53,631 bases of DNA from Dyella sp. ASV21 (GCF_016428975.1 NZ_JAELTT010000029.1:1-53631), one strand, 5' to 3'. Shown: positions 25,948-35,781, counted from the stretch's first letter. The notes: a model not told the origin generated them from the sequence alone. Numbers and translations are program-made.

Positions 25948-27195
25948 CTATTCCTTGGATTTGCCTGCCTGTTCCACGCGCATGCCGTCGTGCAGCTCAG
26001 CCGGTGGGGCGATCACCAGGGTGTCGCCTGCCTCCACGCCCGACGGCAGCAGACGCAACTCACCCTGCCCACCCGCCGCAGGCGATACCGCGCGCTGGTG
26101 CGCGGTGTCATTGGTCACGATGAACACCACGGTGTGCCCCTCGCGCTCCACCAGCGTGGTGGCCGGCACCAGTACGCCTTGCAGCGGCGCCGTGCTGACG
26201 CTGGCGTTCTTCTGTTCGAGGAAGGACACGCGCACGCCCATGTCGGGCACGATACGTGCGTCCTTGTTCTCCAGCGCCACGCGCACTTTCACCGTGGCCT
26301 TGCCGCGGTCGGCGGCGGGCACGATGGCGATGACGTGCGCGGGGATCTTCCAGTCCGGGTAGGCATCCAGCACGGCCTCGGCCGGCATGCCGGGCTTCAC
26401 GCGGCCGATATAGGCCTCGTTGACGTCCACGTCCACTTCCAGCGAATCCATGTCCACCACGGTGCCCACGCCCGTGCGGGTAAAGCCGCCGCCGGCCGAA
26501 AACGGCGAGACGATTTCGCCGATCTGCGCGTCCTTGGTGGTAATCACGCCGTCGAACGGGGCGCGGATCACGCAGTAGTCGAAATTGACCTGCGCCACGG
26601 CCACCTGCGCATCAGCCGAATCGGCCGTGCGTCGCTGAGAAATCAACTGGGCACGCGTGGCATCGACCTGGGTGCGCGCCTGCTCGGCGCTTTGCTCGGT
26701 TACCAATCCACGCTTGGCCAAGGTTTCGGCACGCACGGCATCGCGTTCGTTCTGAGCCAGTTGCGAGCTGTACTGCGCCACCAGGGCATGCGCGGCGGCC
26801 GCCTGGGTGCGGGCGGCGTCCAGGGCTGCCTTGTATTGCGCATCATCAAGACGGGCCACGATCTGGCCCTGTTTGACGTGATCGCCTTCTTCGATCAACA
26901 CCTGGGTAAGCGTGCCAGTGATCTGGGCGGAGACGGTAGCCTGCCGGCGCGCGGTGACGTAACCGGTGGCTTGCAGCACGGCGCCGGCCGATGCGTTGGA
27001 CGCGGCCGGCTGCGCCTGCGCCGTCTGCACCACCATGGCGCGTTTGCCCGCGCCCCACCAGACACCCAGACCCACCAGCAACACCACGCCAAGCACGCCG
27101 CCGACGATCCACAGCCAGCGCCCTGGACCTCCGCCGTGTTCCTCGCGCTGGTGCTTCTCGATGCGCAGTTCTTTTAGAAGATCCGCATTCGCCAC
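25948..27195 (-). CDS. Periplasmic adaptor (membrane-fusion) protein of the ABC system
   Basis: About 415 residues from a GTG at 27195 with AGGGAG at good distance. One membrane helix at about 27-49, then a biotinyl-lipoyl segment (VSAQITGTLTQVLIEEGDHVKQGQIVARLD), a coiled-coil hairpin (about 105-185), a second lipoyl half (YCVIRAPFDGVITTKDAQIGE) and a beta-barrel region. This is the HlyD/MacA architecture. It is first in the operon ahead of the ATPase and two permeases and probably links them to an outer membrane channel such as TolC, not encoded here. Confidence 0.87.
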   Translation of the reverse strand: MANADLLKELRIEKHQREEHGGGPGRWLWIVGGVLGVVLLVGLGVWWGAGKRAMVVQTAQAQPAASNASAGAVLQATGYVTARRQATVSAQITGTLTQVLIEEGDHVKQGQIVARLDDAQYKAALDAARTQAAAAHALVAQYSSQLAQNERDAVRAETLAKRGLVTEQSAEQARTQVDATRAQLISQRRTADSADAQVAVAQVNFDYCVIRAPFDGVITTKDAQIGEIVSPFSAGGGFTRTGVGTVVDMDSLEVDVDVNEAYIGRVKPGMPAEAVLDAYPDWKIPAHVIAIVPAADRGKATVKVRVALENKDARIVPDMGVRVSFLEQKNASVSTAPLQGVLVPATTLVEREGHTVVFIVTNDTAHQRAVSPAAGGQGELRLLPSGVEAGDTLVIAPPAELHDGMRVEQAGKSKE

Positions 27196-27436
27196 AGCCA
27201 CTCCCTGCCGGCCCCGCCGGTGATCCGATATGGCACACGATGATGGAGCGGGCATGTACCGGACAGGGCGCTGCATCAGCCATTGGCGATGACAGCTGTC
27301 ATCCGATGGACCCGCGCTTTCGGGCGGCGACACGATGACCCACGGCCGCCGGCCGGTTGTACTGCAAGCGTCCACCAAAAAAAGCTGACGCGACAGGGAA
27401 TCGCTCCGGCCCCGCCAGATGCTAGGCTTGCCGACC

Positions 27437-28123
27437 ATGTCATACGCCATTACGCCCCCCCGCCTTCCGAGCCTGCCGATCGTTGGCAGCGAGCAGCGTT
27501 TTCCGGTCCGCCGCATCTTCTGCATCGGCCGCAACTACGCCGAACACGCCCGCGAAATGGGCGCTACCGTGGACAAGGACACGCCGCTGTTCTTCTGCAA
27601 ACCCGCCGATGCGGTGGTCACCGACGGTGCCGACGTGCCCTACCCGCAGGCCACGCATGATCTGCATCACGAGATCGAAATGGTGGTGGCGCTCGGCGCG
27701 GGCGGACGGGACATCCCGGTCGACCAGGCCGCTTCGCTCATTTGGGGCTACGGCGTGGGCCTGGACCTGACCCGCCGCGATCTGCAGGCCGTGGCCAAGG
27801 CCAAGGCGCATCCATGGGACGTGGCCAAGGCCTTCGACCACTCCGCCCCGGTCTCGGCGCTACGCCCCGCGGCGGACGCATCGCTGGATGCTGACACCAC
27901 GCTGACACTCAGTATCAACGGTGAGCTGCGCCAACAGGGTCGGCTCGGCGACATGGTGCATGGCGTAGCCGAGATCATCGCCATTCTCTCGACCCTGTTC
28001 GAGCTGAAAGCCGGCGACCTGATCTTCACCGGCACCCCGGCCGGCGTCTCGGCGCTGCATCGCGGCGACCGCTTCCACGCCGAACTGGCCGGCGTGGCAA
28101 CGCTGGACGGTCGCGTCGCCTGA
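27437..28123 (+). CDS. Fumarylacetoacetate hydrolase (FAH) family protein
   Basis: 228 residues. Features of the small FAH-family enzymes: IFCIGRNYAEHAREMG, FFCKPADAVV, DLHHEIEMVVALG with metal ligands E/E, and IFTGTPAGVSAL. Family members include fumarylpyruvate hydrolase and acylpyruvase; the substrate is not fixed by the sequence. It is divergent from the ABC operon. TAGGCT at 27423-27428 may be its -10, eight bases before the ATG. Confidence 0.88.
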   Translation: MSYAITPPRLPSLPIVGSEQRFPVRRIFCIGRNYAEHAREMGATVDKDTPLFFCKPADAVVTDGADVPYPQATHDLHHEIEMVVALGAGGRDIPVDQAASLIWGYGVGLDLTRRDLQAVAKAKAHPWDVAKAFDHSAPVSALRPAADASLDADTTLTLSINGELRQQGRLGDMVHGVAEIIAILSTLFELKAGDLIFTGTPAGVSALHRGDRFHAELAGVATLDGRVA

Positions 28124-28216
28124 ACTTGCGCCGATGCGCGATGGCGCCACGCCTGTCGCGCCTTGGGCCGCCTGCGCTAAAGTTCCCCTCGCCAATCAAA
28201 TCGAGGGAGTGAAAGC

Positions 28217-28627
28217 ATGAGCATGCTGAAAGAGTTCAAAGAATTCGCCATGCGTGGCAACGTGATCGATCTGGCCGTCGGTGTGGTCATCGGCGGTGCG
28301 TTCGGCAAGATCGTCACCTCCTTGGTTGACCAGATCATCATGCCGCCGATCGGCATGCTCACCGGTGGCATCGATTTTTCGCAGATGAAGTGGGTGCTCA
28401 AGGCCGCCGACAACAGCGACCCGGCGCACAAGGTCGCCGAAGTGGCCATCGGCTACGGCAGCTTCATCAACACGATGATCCAGTTCATCATCATCGCCTT
28501 TGCGATCTTCCTGGTGGTCAAGGCCATCAACAAGCTCAGCCGTCGCCAGGAAGCCGCACCCGCGGCACCGCCGGCCGACGTGGTGCTGCTCACCGAAATT
28601 CGCGACCTGCTTAAAAGCAAGCCGTAA
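28217..28627 (+). CDS. mscL: Large-conductance mechanosensitive channel
   Basis: 136 residues matching MscL: N-terminal [29 protein letters not shown] and TM1, a periplasmic loop, TM2 ([19 protein letters not shown]) and a C-terminal helix ending [12 protein letters not shown]. The channel opens under hypo-osmotic shock to release solutes. GAGGGAGTG upstream of the ATG is a good ribosome-binding site. Confidence 0.97.
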   Translation: MSMLKEFKEFAMRGNVIDLAVGVVIGGAFGKIVTSLVDQIIMPPIGMLTGGIDFSQMKWVLKAADNSDPAHKVAEVAIGYGSFINTMIQFIIIAFAIFLVVKAINKLSRRQEAAPAAPPADVVLLTEIRDLLKSKP

Positions 28628-28736
28628 CAAGGCCTTCGGCCCGGACGCCGCCTTGGTGTCCGGGTTTCATGACTTCTGGCCTAAGCGTAGGCCTAGCGGC
28701 AGTCCATAATCGAGGTTTCCGCCCAAGGAGTCCCCG

Positions 28737-30176
28737 ATGCGTCGCCTGCCTCTTTCCCTGCTTGCTGCCAGCCTGATGCTTGCCATCGGCACGGCCAACG
28801 CCGCCAGCCAGACCACCATTCCCGCCGCAGCCGTAAAGACGGCCGAACAGCTGCGCGACAAGGCCATGGGCGACAACACGGGCTACCAGATCGTGGAATC
28901 GCTTACCACCGAAGTGGGCGCCCGCCTGGCCGGCAGCCCGGCCGACGCACGCGGTCGTGAGTGGGCCATCGCCAAGTTCAAGGAGCTGGGCTACGACAAG
29001 GTCTATACCGAAACGGTGACCTACCCATTATGGGAACGCCGCAGCGAGCACGCGGAGATCGTGGCGCCCTTCCCGCAGGCGCTGGACCTGATCGCGCTGG
29101 GCTATTCGGCCGGCACCCCCAAGGGCGGCCTCACCGCGGAAGTGGTGCGCTTTGACAGCCTCGACGCGCTGAAGAAGGCCGACCCGGCCACGGTCAAGGG
29201 CAAGATTGTGTACGTGGACGCTCATATGGAGCGCCACAAGGACGGCCACGATTACGCCATCGGCTCATCGGTGCGCGTAGGCGGCCCGGTGATCGCCTCC
29301 AGGATGGGCGCTGCGGGCTTCCTGCTGCGCTCGGCCGGTACCGACGCCAACAGCCGCACCCCGCATACCGGCGTGACCGGCTTCAAGGATGCCAAGGACG
29401 CCATCCCCGCCGCCGCACTGTCCAACCCGGATGCCGATCAGCTCACCCGCGTACTGGCTTACGGCAAGCCGGTCAGCATCAAGCTGGAGCTCGATTGCGG
29501 CATCACCGGCACCTATACCGGCGCCAATGTGATCGGCGAGATCACCGGCAAGAAGCATCCCGAACAGGTGGTGGCCATTGGCGGTCACCTCGATTCGTGG
29601 GACCCAGGCACGGGCGCGATTGACGATGCCTCGGGTGTCGCCATTGCCATGGCCGCGGGCAAGCTCATCCATGACCTGCCGCAGCGTCCGGATCGCACCA
29701 TTCGGGTAATCGCCTTCGCCAACGAGGAAATGGGCCTTTGGGGCGGCCGCGCCTACGCCGACAAGCACGCATCGGAGGTGTCCAGGTTCCAGCTCGGTAC
29801 CGAGTCGGACTTTGGCGCGCGCAAGATCTGGCGCATGACCGCCAGCGTGAAGCCCGAGGCACGTGGCGCCATCGAGCAGATCGCCAAGGTAGTAGCGCCC
29901 ATCGGCGTGGACTACGACGCCAGCAAGCCCGGCGGCGGCGGCTCCGACCTCTCGCAGATGCATGCCAAGGGTATGGCGGCACTCAGCCTGACGCAGGACG
30001 GCACCGACTATTTCGACTATCACCACACCGCCAACGACACGCTCGACAAGATCGATCCCAAGGAACTGGCGCAGAACGTGGCGGTGTATGCAGCCTTCTC
30101 GTACATGGCTGCGCAGGCCAACGGCGACTTCGGCTCCGCGCCGAATGCCTTCAAGAGCGACGGCGCAGAAGACTGA
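28737..30176 (+). CDS. Exported M28-family metallopeptidase
   Basis: 479 residues with a signal peptide (residues 1-22, ending ANA) and AAGGAG before the ATG. A PA-type insert lies at about 130-260. The zinc site is visible: GGHLDSWDPGTGAIDDASG (His and Asp ligands), ANEEMGLWGG (Glu base and ligand) and HHTANDTLDKI (His). The family cleaves N-terminal amino acids from peptides outside the cytoplasm. CATAAT at 28705-28710 may be the -10. A bidirectional terminator follows. Confidence 0.92.
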   Translation: MRRLPLSLLAASLMLAIGTANAASQTTIPAAAVKTAEQLRDKAMGDNTGYQIVESLTTEVGARLAGSPADARGREWAIAKFKELGYDKVYTETVTYPLWERRSEHAEIVAPFPQALDLIALGYSAGTPKGGLTAEVVRFDSLDALKKADPATVKGKIVYVDAHMERHKDGHDYAIGSSVRVGGPVIASRMGAAGFLLRSAGTDANSRTPHTGVTGFKDAKDAIPAAALSNPDADQLTRVLAYGKPVSIKLELDCGITGTYTGANVIGEITGKKHPEQVVAIGGHLDSWDPGTGAIDDASGVAIAMAAGKLIHDLPQRPDRTIRVIAFANEEMGLWGGRAYADKHASEVSRFQLGTESDFGARKIWRMTASVKPEARGAIEQIAKVVAPIGVDYDASKPGGGGSDLSQMHAKGMAALSLTQDGTDYFDYHHTANDTLDKIDPKELAQNVAVYAAFSYMAAQANGDFGSAPNAFKSDGAED

Positions 30177-30189
30177 TCGCTGCGGCATG

Positions 30190-30220
30190 AAAAAAGGCGG
30201 CCCCCAGGCCGCCTTTTTTT
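30190..30220. terminator. Bidirectional Rho-independent terminator
   Basis: AAAAAAGGCGGCC and GGCCGCC plus a T-run form the stem around CCCA, between the convergent M28 and RND genes. Confidence 0.9.
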
Positions 30221-30240
30221 TGTCCGCATGCGACGCCCCC

Positions 30241-33200
30241 TCAGGGCGATACCGGACTCATCACGGACGAAGGCTTGCGCGAGAACCGCGCATTCAAGCG
30301 ATCCAGGTACAGATAGATCACCGGCGTGAGGTACAAGGTGAGCACCTGCGATACCAGCAGGCCGCCCACCACCGCCAGGCCCAGCGGACGGCGGGTTTCC
30401 GCGCCCGCCCCCAGGCCCAGCGCAATCGGCAAGGTGCCAGCGAAGGCCGCCATGGTGGTCATCATGATCGGGCGGAAGCGCACATGGCAGGCCTCCACGA
30501 TGGCGGCAGCCGGCGATACGCCCTCGTTGCGCTGCTTTTCCAGCGCAAAGTCGATCATCATGATCGCGTTCTTCTTCACGATGCCGATCAGCATCACAAT
30601 GCCCACGAAGGAGAATAGATCCAACGGCGCGCGGAAGAGCATCAGCGTCAGCAGCGCACCCACACCCGCCGATGGCAGGCCCGAGAGAATGGTCAGCGGG
30701 TGAATGAAGCTCTCGTAGAGAATGCCCAGCACCAGGTAGATCACGAACAAAGCCAACACCAGCAGCACGCCCATGCCGCGCATGGAGTCCTGAAACGCCT
30801 GTGCCGTGCCCTGCACGCTACCGGTGATCGACGGCGGCAAGTTGAGCTGCCTCATGGCGCCATCGATGCGCGACACCGCCTCGCTCAGGCTCACGCCAGG
30901 CGCCAGGTTGAACGACACCGTGACGGCCGGAATCTGGCCCTGGTGATTGACCGTGAGTGCCTGCGGCTTGCGTTCGAAATCCGCCACGGCATTCAGCGGC
31001 ACCAGGGTGCCCGTGCTGGAGGTGACATAGAGTTGGGACAGCACGTCCATATCGTTCTGCAGCGCGTAATACACCTGCAGGATCACCCAGTACTGCGCCG
31101 ACGCGCCGTAGATGGTGGAAATTTGATTTGCCCCGAAGGCCGACCCCAGCGCCGTCTGCACCTGCTCCATGGTCAAGCCCAGTGTGGCGAGCTTGTCGCG
31201 GTTGACGTTGACCACCACCGACGGACCGTTGAGATCCAGATCGCTGGTCACGTCCTGGAAACCCGGCAGCTTGCTGAAGGCGTCGATGACCTTGCCCGAC
31301 CAGCCATACAGTGCATCGGTATCGATCGACTGCAGTGTGTATTGGTACTGCGCCTTGGATTGGCGACCGCCGACCTGCAGCGACGGTGGGTTCTGGATAT
31401 AGGCACGAAGGCCGGGCACCTGCGCAAATTTGGCGCGCAACTCCTGAATGATGCCATTGGGATCGAGCGAGCGCTCGCTGGCCGGCTTGAGGCGCAGCAG
31501 GATCGAGCCGTTGTTGGTGGTGGTACGCGCGCCGCCACTGCCCACCGACGACATGTAGCCCTCGATATTCGGATCGGCCTCGACGATCTTGGCCAAGGCC
31601 TGCTGGCGTACCGCCATGCCCTTGACCGAGGTGTCATCCGGGCCTTCCACATTCACGTTGAGCTGACCCGAATCGCCCGCGGGAATGAAATCCTTGTCCA
31701 CCACCACAAACAACAGGCCGGTGAGCAGCAGGCTGCCGAAGAACACGCCCAGGATGGTGCGCGGGTGCGATACCGCCCAGCCCAGGGTAGTGGCATAACC
31801 CTGGCGTACCCGTTCGAAGCCACGGTCGAACCACAACACCACACGCGCCTTTTTTTCATGTTCCGCGTGGCGCAGGAAGCGGCTGCACAGCATGGGCGTG
31901 AGCGTGATGGAAACGAAACCCGAAATCAGGATCGCCACGCTCAGCGTCACCGCGAACTCGTGGAACAAACGCCCCACGATGCCGCCCATGAACATCACTG
32001 GCAGGAACACAGCCACCAGCGACAGGGTCATGGAGAAGATGGTAAAGCCGATTTCGCTGGCACCCTTGAGCGAAGCCTCGTATGGGTCCATGCCGTCCTC
32101 GACATGGCGCACGATGTTCTCCAGCATCACGATCGCGTCGTCCACCACAAAACCGACCACCAGGGTCAGCGCCAGCAGTGAGAGGTTGTCCAGGCTGTAG
32201 CCCAGCGCAAACATGGCGCCAAAAGTGCCTACGATCGATACCGGCAATGCCAGGCCAGGAATCAGCGTAGCCGAGGCATTGCCGAGGAACAGGTAGATCA
32301 CCAACACCACCAGCACACCGGCCAGCAGCAGGGTCAACTGCACGTCCTCCACCGAGGCGCGGATCGACTCGGAGCGGTCATACAGCACCGCCAGCTTGAT
32401 CGATGGCGGCAAGGTCGCCTCGAAGCTGGGAAGCACCGCGCGAATGCGGTCGATGGTGGCCACCGTGTTGGACCCCGGCTGGCGCTGGATTGCCAGCACA
32501 ATGGCGCGCTCGCCGTTGTACCAACTGGCGACCTGGTCGTTCTGCACGCTGTCCTCGGCCTTGCCAAGGTCTGCCAAACGCACCGGGGCGCCGTTGCGGT
32601 AGGCGACGATGATGTGGTTGTAGCGCTCGGCGCGCTGCAATTGGCCGTCCGAACGGATCGACAGCAACTGGCGATTGCCGTTGAGCGAACCGGTGGCGAG
32701 GTTGACGTTGGCATCGGCAATGGCGTTCTGCACGGTATCGATGCCGATGCCATTGGCGGCCAGCTTCTGCGGGTCCACGCTGATGCGCACGGCGTACTTC
32801 TGCGCGCCGTAGACGCTCACCTGAGCGACGCCATCGATCATCGACAGGCGCTGCGCCAGCTGCGTTTCGGCGTAGTCGTCGACCACCGACAGCGGCTGCG
32901 TGGCCGAACGCAGGGTAAGGAACAGAATGGGCGCATCGGCCGGATTGACCTTACGGAAGGTCGGCGGCGTGGGCATGTTGGTGGGCAGCTGGCGCTGAGC
33001 CGAGGAAATCGCCGCCTGCACGTCCTGCGCCGCGCCATCGATGCTGCGATCCAGCTCGAAGGTGAGCGTGATCGATGTAGAGCCGAGCGCGCTGGTCGAG
33101 GTCATCGACTGGATGCCGGCGACGGTCGAGAGCTGATTCTCCAGCGGCGTGGCAACCGCGGTCGCCATGGTCTCCGGCGCCGCACCTGGCAAGCTGGCAT

Positions 33201-33342
33201 TGACCGTGATGGTGGGAAAGTCGACGTTGGGCAGTTCGTTGACCGGCAGCTTGGGATAAGCGGCGATACCGAACACCAGCAACGCCACCATCAACAGCGT
33301 GGTCATCACCGGCCGCTGGATGCACAGGGCGGGTAGATTCAT
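30241..33342 (-). CDS. RND efflux pump inner-membrane transporter (HAE1/MdtB-MuxB-like)
   Basis: 1033 residues with 12 expected membrane helices and two large periplasmic loops. The N-terminus MNLPALCIQRPVMTTLLMV resembles the MdtB/MdtC/Mux group. The proton-relay aspartate pair is in VGFVVDDAIVMLENI. Other family marks are FPTITVNASLPGAAPETM and FVGIVMLIGIVKKNAIMMID. It follows its adaptor gene by 17 bases. The system exports hydrophobic compounds; only one RND gene and no outer membrane channel are present. Confidence 0.94.
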   Translation of the reverse strand: MNLPALCIQRPVMTTLLMVALLVFGIAAYPKLPVNELPNVDFPTITVNASLPGAAPETMATAVATPLENQLSTVAGIQSMTSTSALGSTSITLTFELDRSIDGAAQDVQAAISSAQRQLPTNMPTPPTFRKVNPADAPILFLTLRSATQPLSVVDDYAETQLAQRLSMIDGVAQVSVYGAQKYAVRISVDPQKLAANGIGIDTVQNAIADANVNLATGSLNGNRQLLSIRSDGQLQRAERYNHIIVAYRNGAPVRLADLGKAEDSVQNDQVASWYNGERAIVLAIQRQPGSNTVATIDRIRAVLPSFEATLPPSIKLAVLYDRSESIRASVEDVQLTLLLAGVLVVLVIYLFLGNASATLIPGLALPVSIVGTFGAMFALGYSLDNLSLLALTLVVGFVVDDAIVMLENIVRHVEDGMDPYEASLKGASEIGFTIFSMTLSLVAVFLPVMFMGGIVGRLFHEFAVTLSVAILISGFVSITLTPMLCSRFLRHAEHEKKARVVLWFDRGFERVRQGYATTLGWAVSHPRTILGVFFGSLLLTGLLFVVVDKDFIPAGDSGQLNVNVEGPDDTSVKGMAVRQQALAKIVEADPNIEGYMSSVGSGGARTTTNNGSILLRLKPASERSLDPNGIIQELRAKFAQVPGLRAYIQNPPSLQVGGRQSKAQYQYTLQSIDTDALYGWSGKVIDAFSKLPGFQDVTSDLDLNGPSVVVNVNRDKLATLGLTMEQVQTALGSAFGANQISTIYGASAQYWVILQVYYALQNDMDVLSQLYVTSSTGTLVPLNAVADFERKPQALTVNHQGQIPAVTVSFNLAPGVSLSEAVSRIDGAMRQLNLPPSITGSVQGTAQAFQDSMRGMGVLLVLALFVIYLVLGILYESFIHPLTILSGLPSAGVGALLTLMLFRAPLDLFSFVGIVMLIGIVKKNAIMMIDFALEKQRNEGVSPAAAIVEACHVRFRPIMMTTMAAFAGTLPIALGLGAGAETRRPLGLAVVGGLLVSQVLTLYLTPVIYLYLDRLNARFSRKPSSVMSPVSP

Positions 33343-33359
33343 AGGCTAGGCTCCGCCAC

Positions 33360-34490
33360 TCAGCTCGGGTCGGTGACTATGCGCACGCGCGTGCCGTCCG
33401 CCAGCAATAGCTGGCCGTCGGTGACGACGTGCTCGGTGCCGGCCAGCCCCTTCTCGATCACGATCTGTGCGCCGCTGCTGGGGCCGGCCGTCACCATGCG
33501 CTGCTGCACCGTGCCATCGGCATTCACCACGAATACAAAGCTGCCAAGCGGCGAATTCTGCAGAGCAACCACCGGCACGGTCACCACGTCGGCCAGACGC
33601 GTGGTGGGCAAGACCACCTCCACGAACTGGCCGGGCGTAAGGCGGTCGTCGTCGTTGGCGTAACGCGCCTTCAACTGGATGGTCCCGGTACCGGCATCCA
33701 CGGCGTTATTGATGAAATCCAGTTCGGCCGACATCGGCGGCGCCTTGGTACCCGGCACACTCGCTGTTACCGGCACTGCACCGCGCGCCATGCTCGCCTT
33801 GAGATCGGCCAGCGCAGTTTCGGGAATGGCGAAGGTCAGGTGAATCGGGCGCAGTTGGTTCAGCACCACAATCGAGGTGTCGTTGGCGTTGACCTGCGCG
33901 CCGGGATACACCAGCGGCGCGCCGGCCAGGCTATCGAATGGCGCCTGGATCTGCGCATAGCTCACCTGCGTGCGGGCGAGTTCCACGGCCGCCTGATCCG
34001 CCTTGACCGAAGCGGCATAGATGCCTTCGTTGGCCTTATAGGTGTCGTAGTCGGACTGCGCCACATAGCCCTTGCCCAATAGCGGTTGATAGCGCTTGAG
34101 CACGGTGCGCGCGTTATCCAGCTGTGCCTGATCCTTGGCGAGGTTGCCCTGCGCCTGGTCCAGCTGCGCCTGCAGCAGGCTGGGATCGATGCGCACGATG
34201 GTATCGCCCTTTTTCACGCGCCCACCGGGCTTGAACAGCAGCGCCTGCAATTGCCCGCTCACGCGTGCCTGCACGTTGACCGTGGAAAAGGCCTCGGCGC
34301 GACCGATCACCTTGAGCGTGAGCTCCAGGTCGCCGCGATGCGCATTGGCCACTTTCACCGGCACCTCGGCGGGCGCGACGGGACTCTTGGCGGCGGCGCG
34401 CTCGCCGCCACGAAACAACGGGAGCGCCACCACGACCGCGACAAGCACGGCCGCAAGCAACACGACTTTCTTACGGGACGAACGCTGCAT
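33360..34490 (-). CDS. RND efflux periplasmic adaptor
   Basis: 376 residues from MQRSSRKKVV, with GGAGAA before the ATG. An N-terminal anchor helix (about 8-27), a lipoyl half (VNVQARVSGQLQALLFKPGGRVKKGD), a coiled-coil hairpin (about 110-175), second lipoyl half (AQIQAPFDSLAGAPLVYPGAQV) and beta-barrel follow the RND adaptor order. It is first in the two-gene operon and 213 bases after marR. It joins the RND pump to an outer membrane channel encoded elsewhere. Confidence 0.92.
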   Translation of the reverse strand: MQRSSRKKVVLLAAVLVAVVVALPLFRGGERAAAKSPVAPAEVPVKVANAHRGDLELTLKVIGRAEAFSTVNVQARVSGQLQALLFKPGGRVKKGDTIVRIDPSLLQAQLDQAQGNLAKDQAQLDNARTVLKRYQPLLGKGYVAQSDYDTYKANEGIYAASVKADQAAVELARTQVSYAQIQAPFDSLAGAPLVYPGAQVNANDTSIVVLNQLRPIHLTFAIPETALADLKASMARGAVPVTASVPGTKAPPMSAELDFINNAVDAGTGTIQLKARYANDDDRLTPGQFVEVVLPTTRLADVVTVPVVALQNSPLGSFVFVVNADGTVQQRMVTAGPSSGAQIVIEKGLAGTEHVVTDGQLLLADGTRVRIVTDPS

Positions 34491-34597
34491 GTTTTCTCCG
34501 ACCATCGACCGCAGGCCGCGCGCCGATTCAGTGTTGGCGCGCAGCCCCATCGCCGGCTCCGCAAGCCATGCGGACCGACACTGCACCTTGCCTCACC

Positions 34598-34614
34598 CCG
34601 GTGCGTTGCACCGG
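34598..34614. promoter_or_regulatory. Perfect palindrome between marR and the RND adaptor gene
   Basis: CCGGTGC and GCACCGG with a 3-base centre (17 bases in all), in the gap ahead of the efflux operon. Size and place suit a MarR-type operator, or it could be a hairpin. Binding is not known. Confidence 0.35.
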
Positions 34615-34703
34615 CCATTGTGAAGCAGCGGTTGCGCCTCCCCGGCACGACCGACAGCACTTGGCAAAAGCATCGCTATGCGGCAGGTGGCGCCGCGAGC
34701 GAC

Positions 34704-35168
34704 TCAGACGTCCTCGTCGTCCAGCGACACCGGGCCGTCCAGCGCCTGCAGGTTTTCCTTGAGGCGATTCATGACATCGAGCGCCTGCTGCAGATCGGCC
34801 ACTTCGATGCCGCGCGTGGCGTCCTTGCGCAAGCCCTTGGCGATCTGTTCCATGTCGGCGATGACGGCGCGAGCCTGATCGGTGACATAGAGGCGCCAGG
34901 CACGGCGATCCTTGGGATCGTGGCGTCGCTCGACGAAGCCGGCGGCTTGCAGGCGATCGATCACGCGTCCCACCGCGATGGGTTCCATCTCGAGCAGTTC
35001 GGCCAGCTCCGTCTGGCGCAACCCTTCGCGGTAATACAGCATTTTGGTGGCCCGCCATTGCGCACGGGTCAACCCGAATTTCACGGCTCGTCTGTCGAAG
35101 TGCTTGCGGAACAGCAAGGTCACGTCGTTGAGGAGGTAGCCGAAGGAAATGTCTTCTGCCTTAGTCAT
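34704..35168 (-). CDS. MarR-family regulator
   Basis: 154 residues with a winged helix at about 45-110: RQTELAELLEMEPIAVGRVIDRLQAAGFVERRHDPKDRRAWRLYVT is the typical MarR DNA-binding and wing pattern. The flanking helices would form the dimer. It lies directly upstream of the RND adaptor and pump genes and probably represses them and itself, as in MarR-controlled efflux operons; the inducer is unknown. A 16-base palindrome lies in its own promoter region. Confidence 0.92.
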   Translation of the reverse strand: MTKAEDISFGYLLNDVTLLFRKHFDRRAVKFGLTRAQWRATKMLYYREGLRQTELAELLEMEPIAVGRVIDRLQAAGFVERRHDPKDRRAWRLYVTDQARAVIADMEQIAKGLRKDATRGIEVADLQQALDVMNRLKENLQALDGPVSLDDEDV

Positions 35169-35215
35169 AGATGCGGAGTCGGTCCAGGCGGGCCAAATGT
35201 AGGGTCAAGCATATG

Positions 35216-35231
35216 TCGCAAATACTTGCGA
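35216..35231. promoter_or_regulatory. Palindrome in the marR/macrodomain divergent promoter region
   Basis: TCGCAA-ATAC-TTGCGA is a perfect 16-base palindrome. It sits just upstream of a TATGCT that could be the marR -10 on the minus strand. Half sites of the TTGC/GCAA kind are common for MarR proteins. Autoregulation is inferred. Confidence 0.45.
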
Positions 35232-35256
35232 AAGCCACATCTTTAGAGCCAGTGCC

Positions 35257-35781
35257 ATGTCGATCGAGATCGTCGTCGCCGATATCACTCGGCTCAGCGT
35301 AGAGGCGATCGTCAACGCTGCCAACTCCACCCTGCTTGGCGGCGGCGGAGTCGACGGCGCCATCCATCGTGCCGCCGGTCCCGAGCTGCTCGCGGCGTGC
35401 CGCGCCCTGCCCCAGCACCCGGCAGGCGTGCGCTGCCCCACCGGCGAGGCGCGCATCACCCCGGGCTTCGCACTGCCGGCTCGCTATGTGATCCACACGG
35501 TCGGCCCGGTATGGCGCGGCGGGGACCACGACGAGCCACGCTTGCTGGCCCGCTGCTATCGGCAAAGCGTAGCGCTGGCGATCGAACATGGCCTGCGCTC
35601 AATCGCCTTTCCCGCTATCAGCTGCGGGGTTTTCGGCTACCCGCCCGAGCTGGCCGCCCCCGTGGCGCTGGGTAGTTTGCAATCGGCGGGGGGCGACGCT
35701 CCCGCCATGCGCATGCTGCTGTGCTGCTTTAGCCCATCCATGGCCGCGATCTGGCAGGGCGCACTCAACGCTCCACCTTGA
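35257..35781 (+). CDS. Macrodomain protein (YmdB-like O-acetyl-ADP-ribose deacetylase)
   Basis: 174 residues, a single macrodomain. Visible motifs: [20 protein letters not shown] for ADP-ribose binding at about 18-37, [25 protein letters not shown], and [15 protein letters not shown]. The YmdB type hydrolyses O-acetyl-ADP-ribose or removes ADP-ribose from proteins. It is divergent from marR. Its last 17 bases overlap the end of batD on the other strand. Confidence 0.92.
   Translation: MSIEIVVADITRLSVEAIVNAANSTLLGGGGVDGAIHRAAGPELLAACRALPQHPAGVRCPTGEARITPGFALPARYVIHTVGPVWRGGDHDEPRLLARCYRQSVALAIEHGLRSIAFPAISCGVFGYPPELAAPVALGSLQSAGGDAPAMRMLLCCFSPSMAAIWQGALNAPP

Noticed and set aside
30700-32181. 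493-codon plus-strand open frame opposite the RND pump
   Set aside because: His/Gln/Arg-rich shadow of a clear RND gene.
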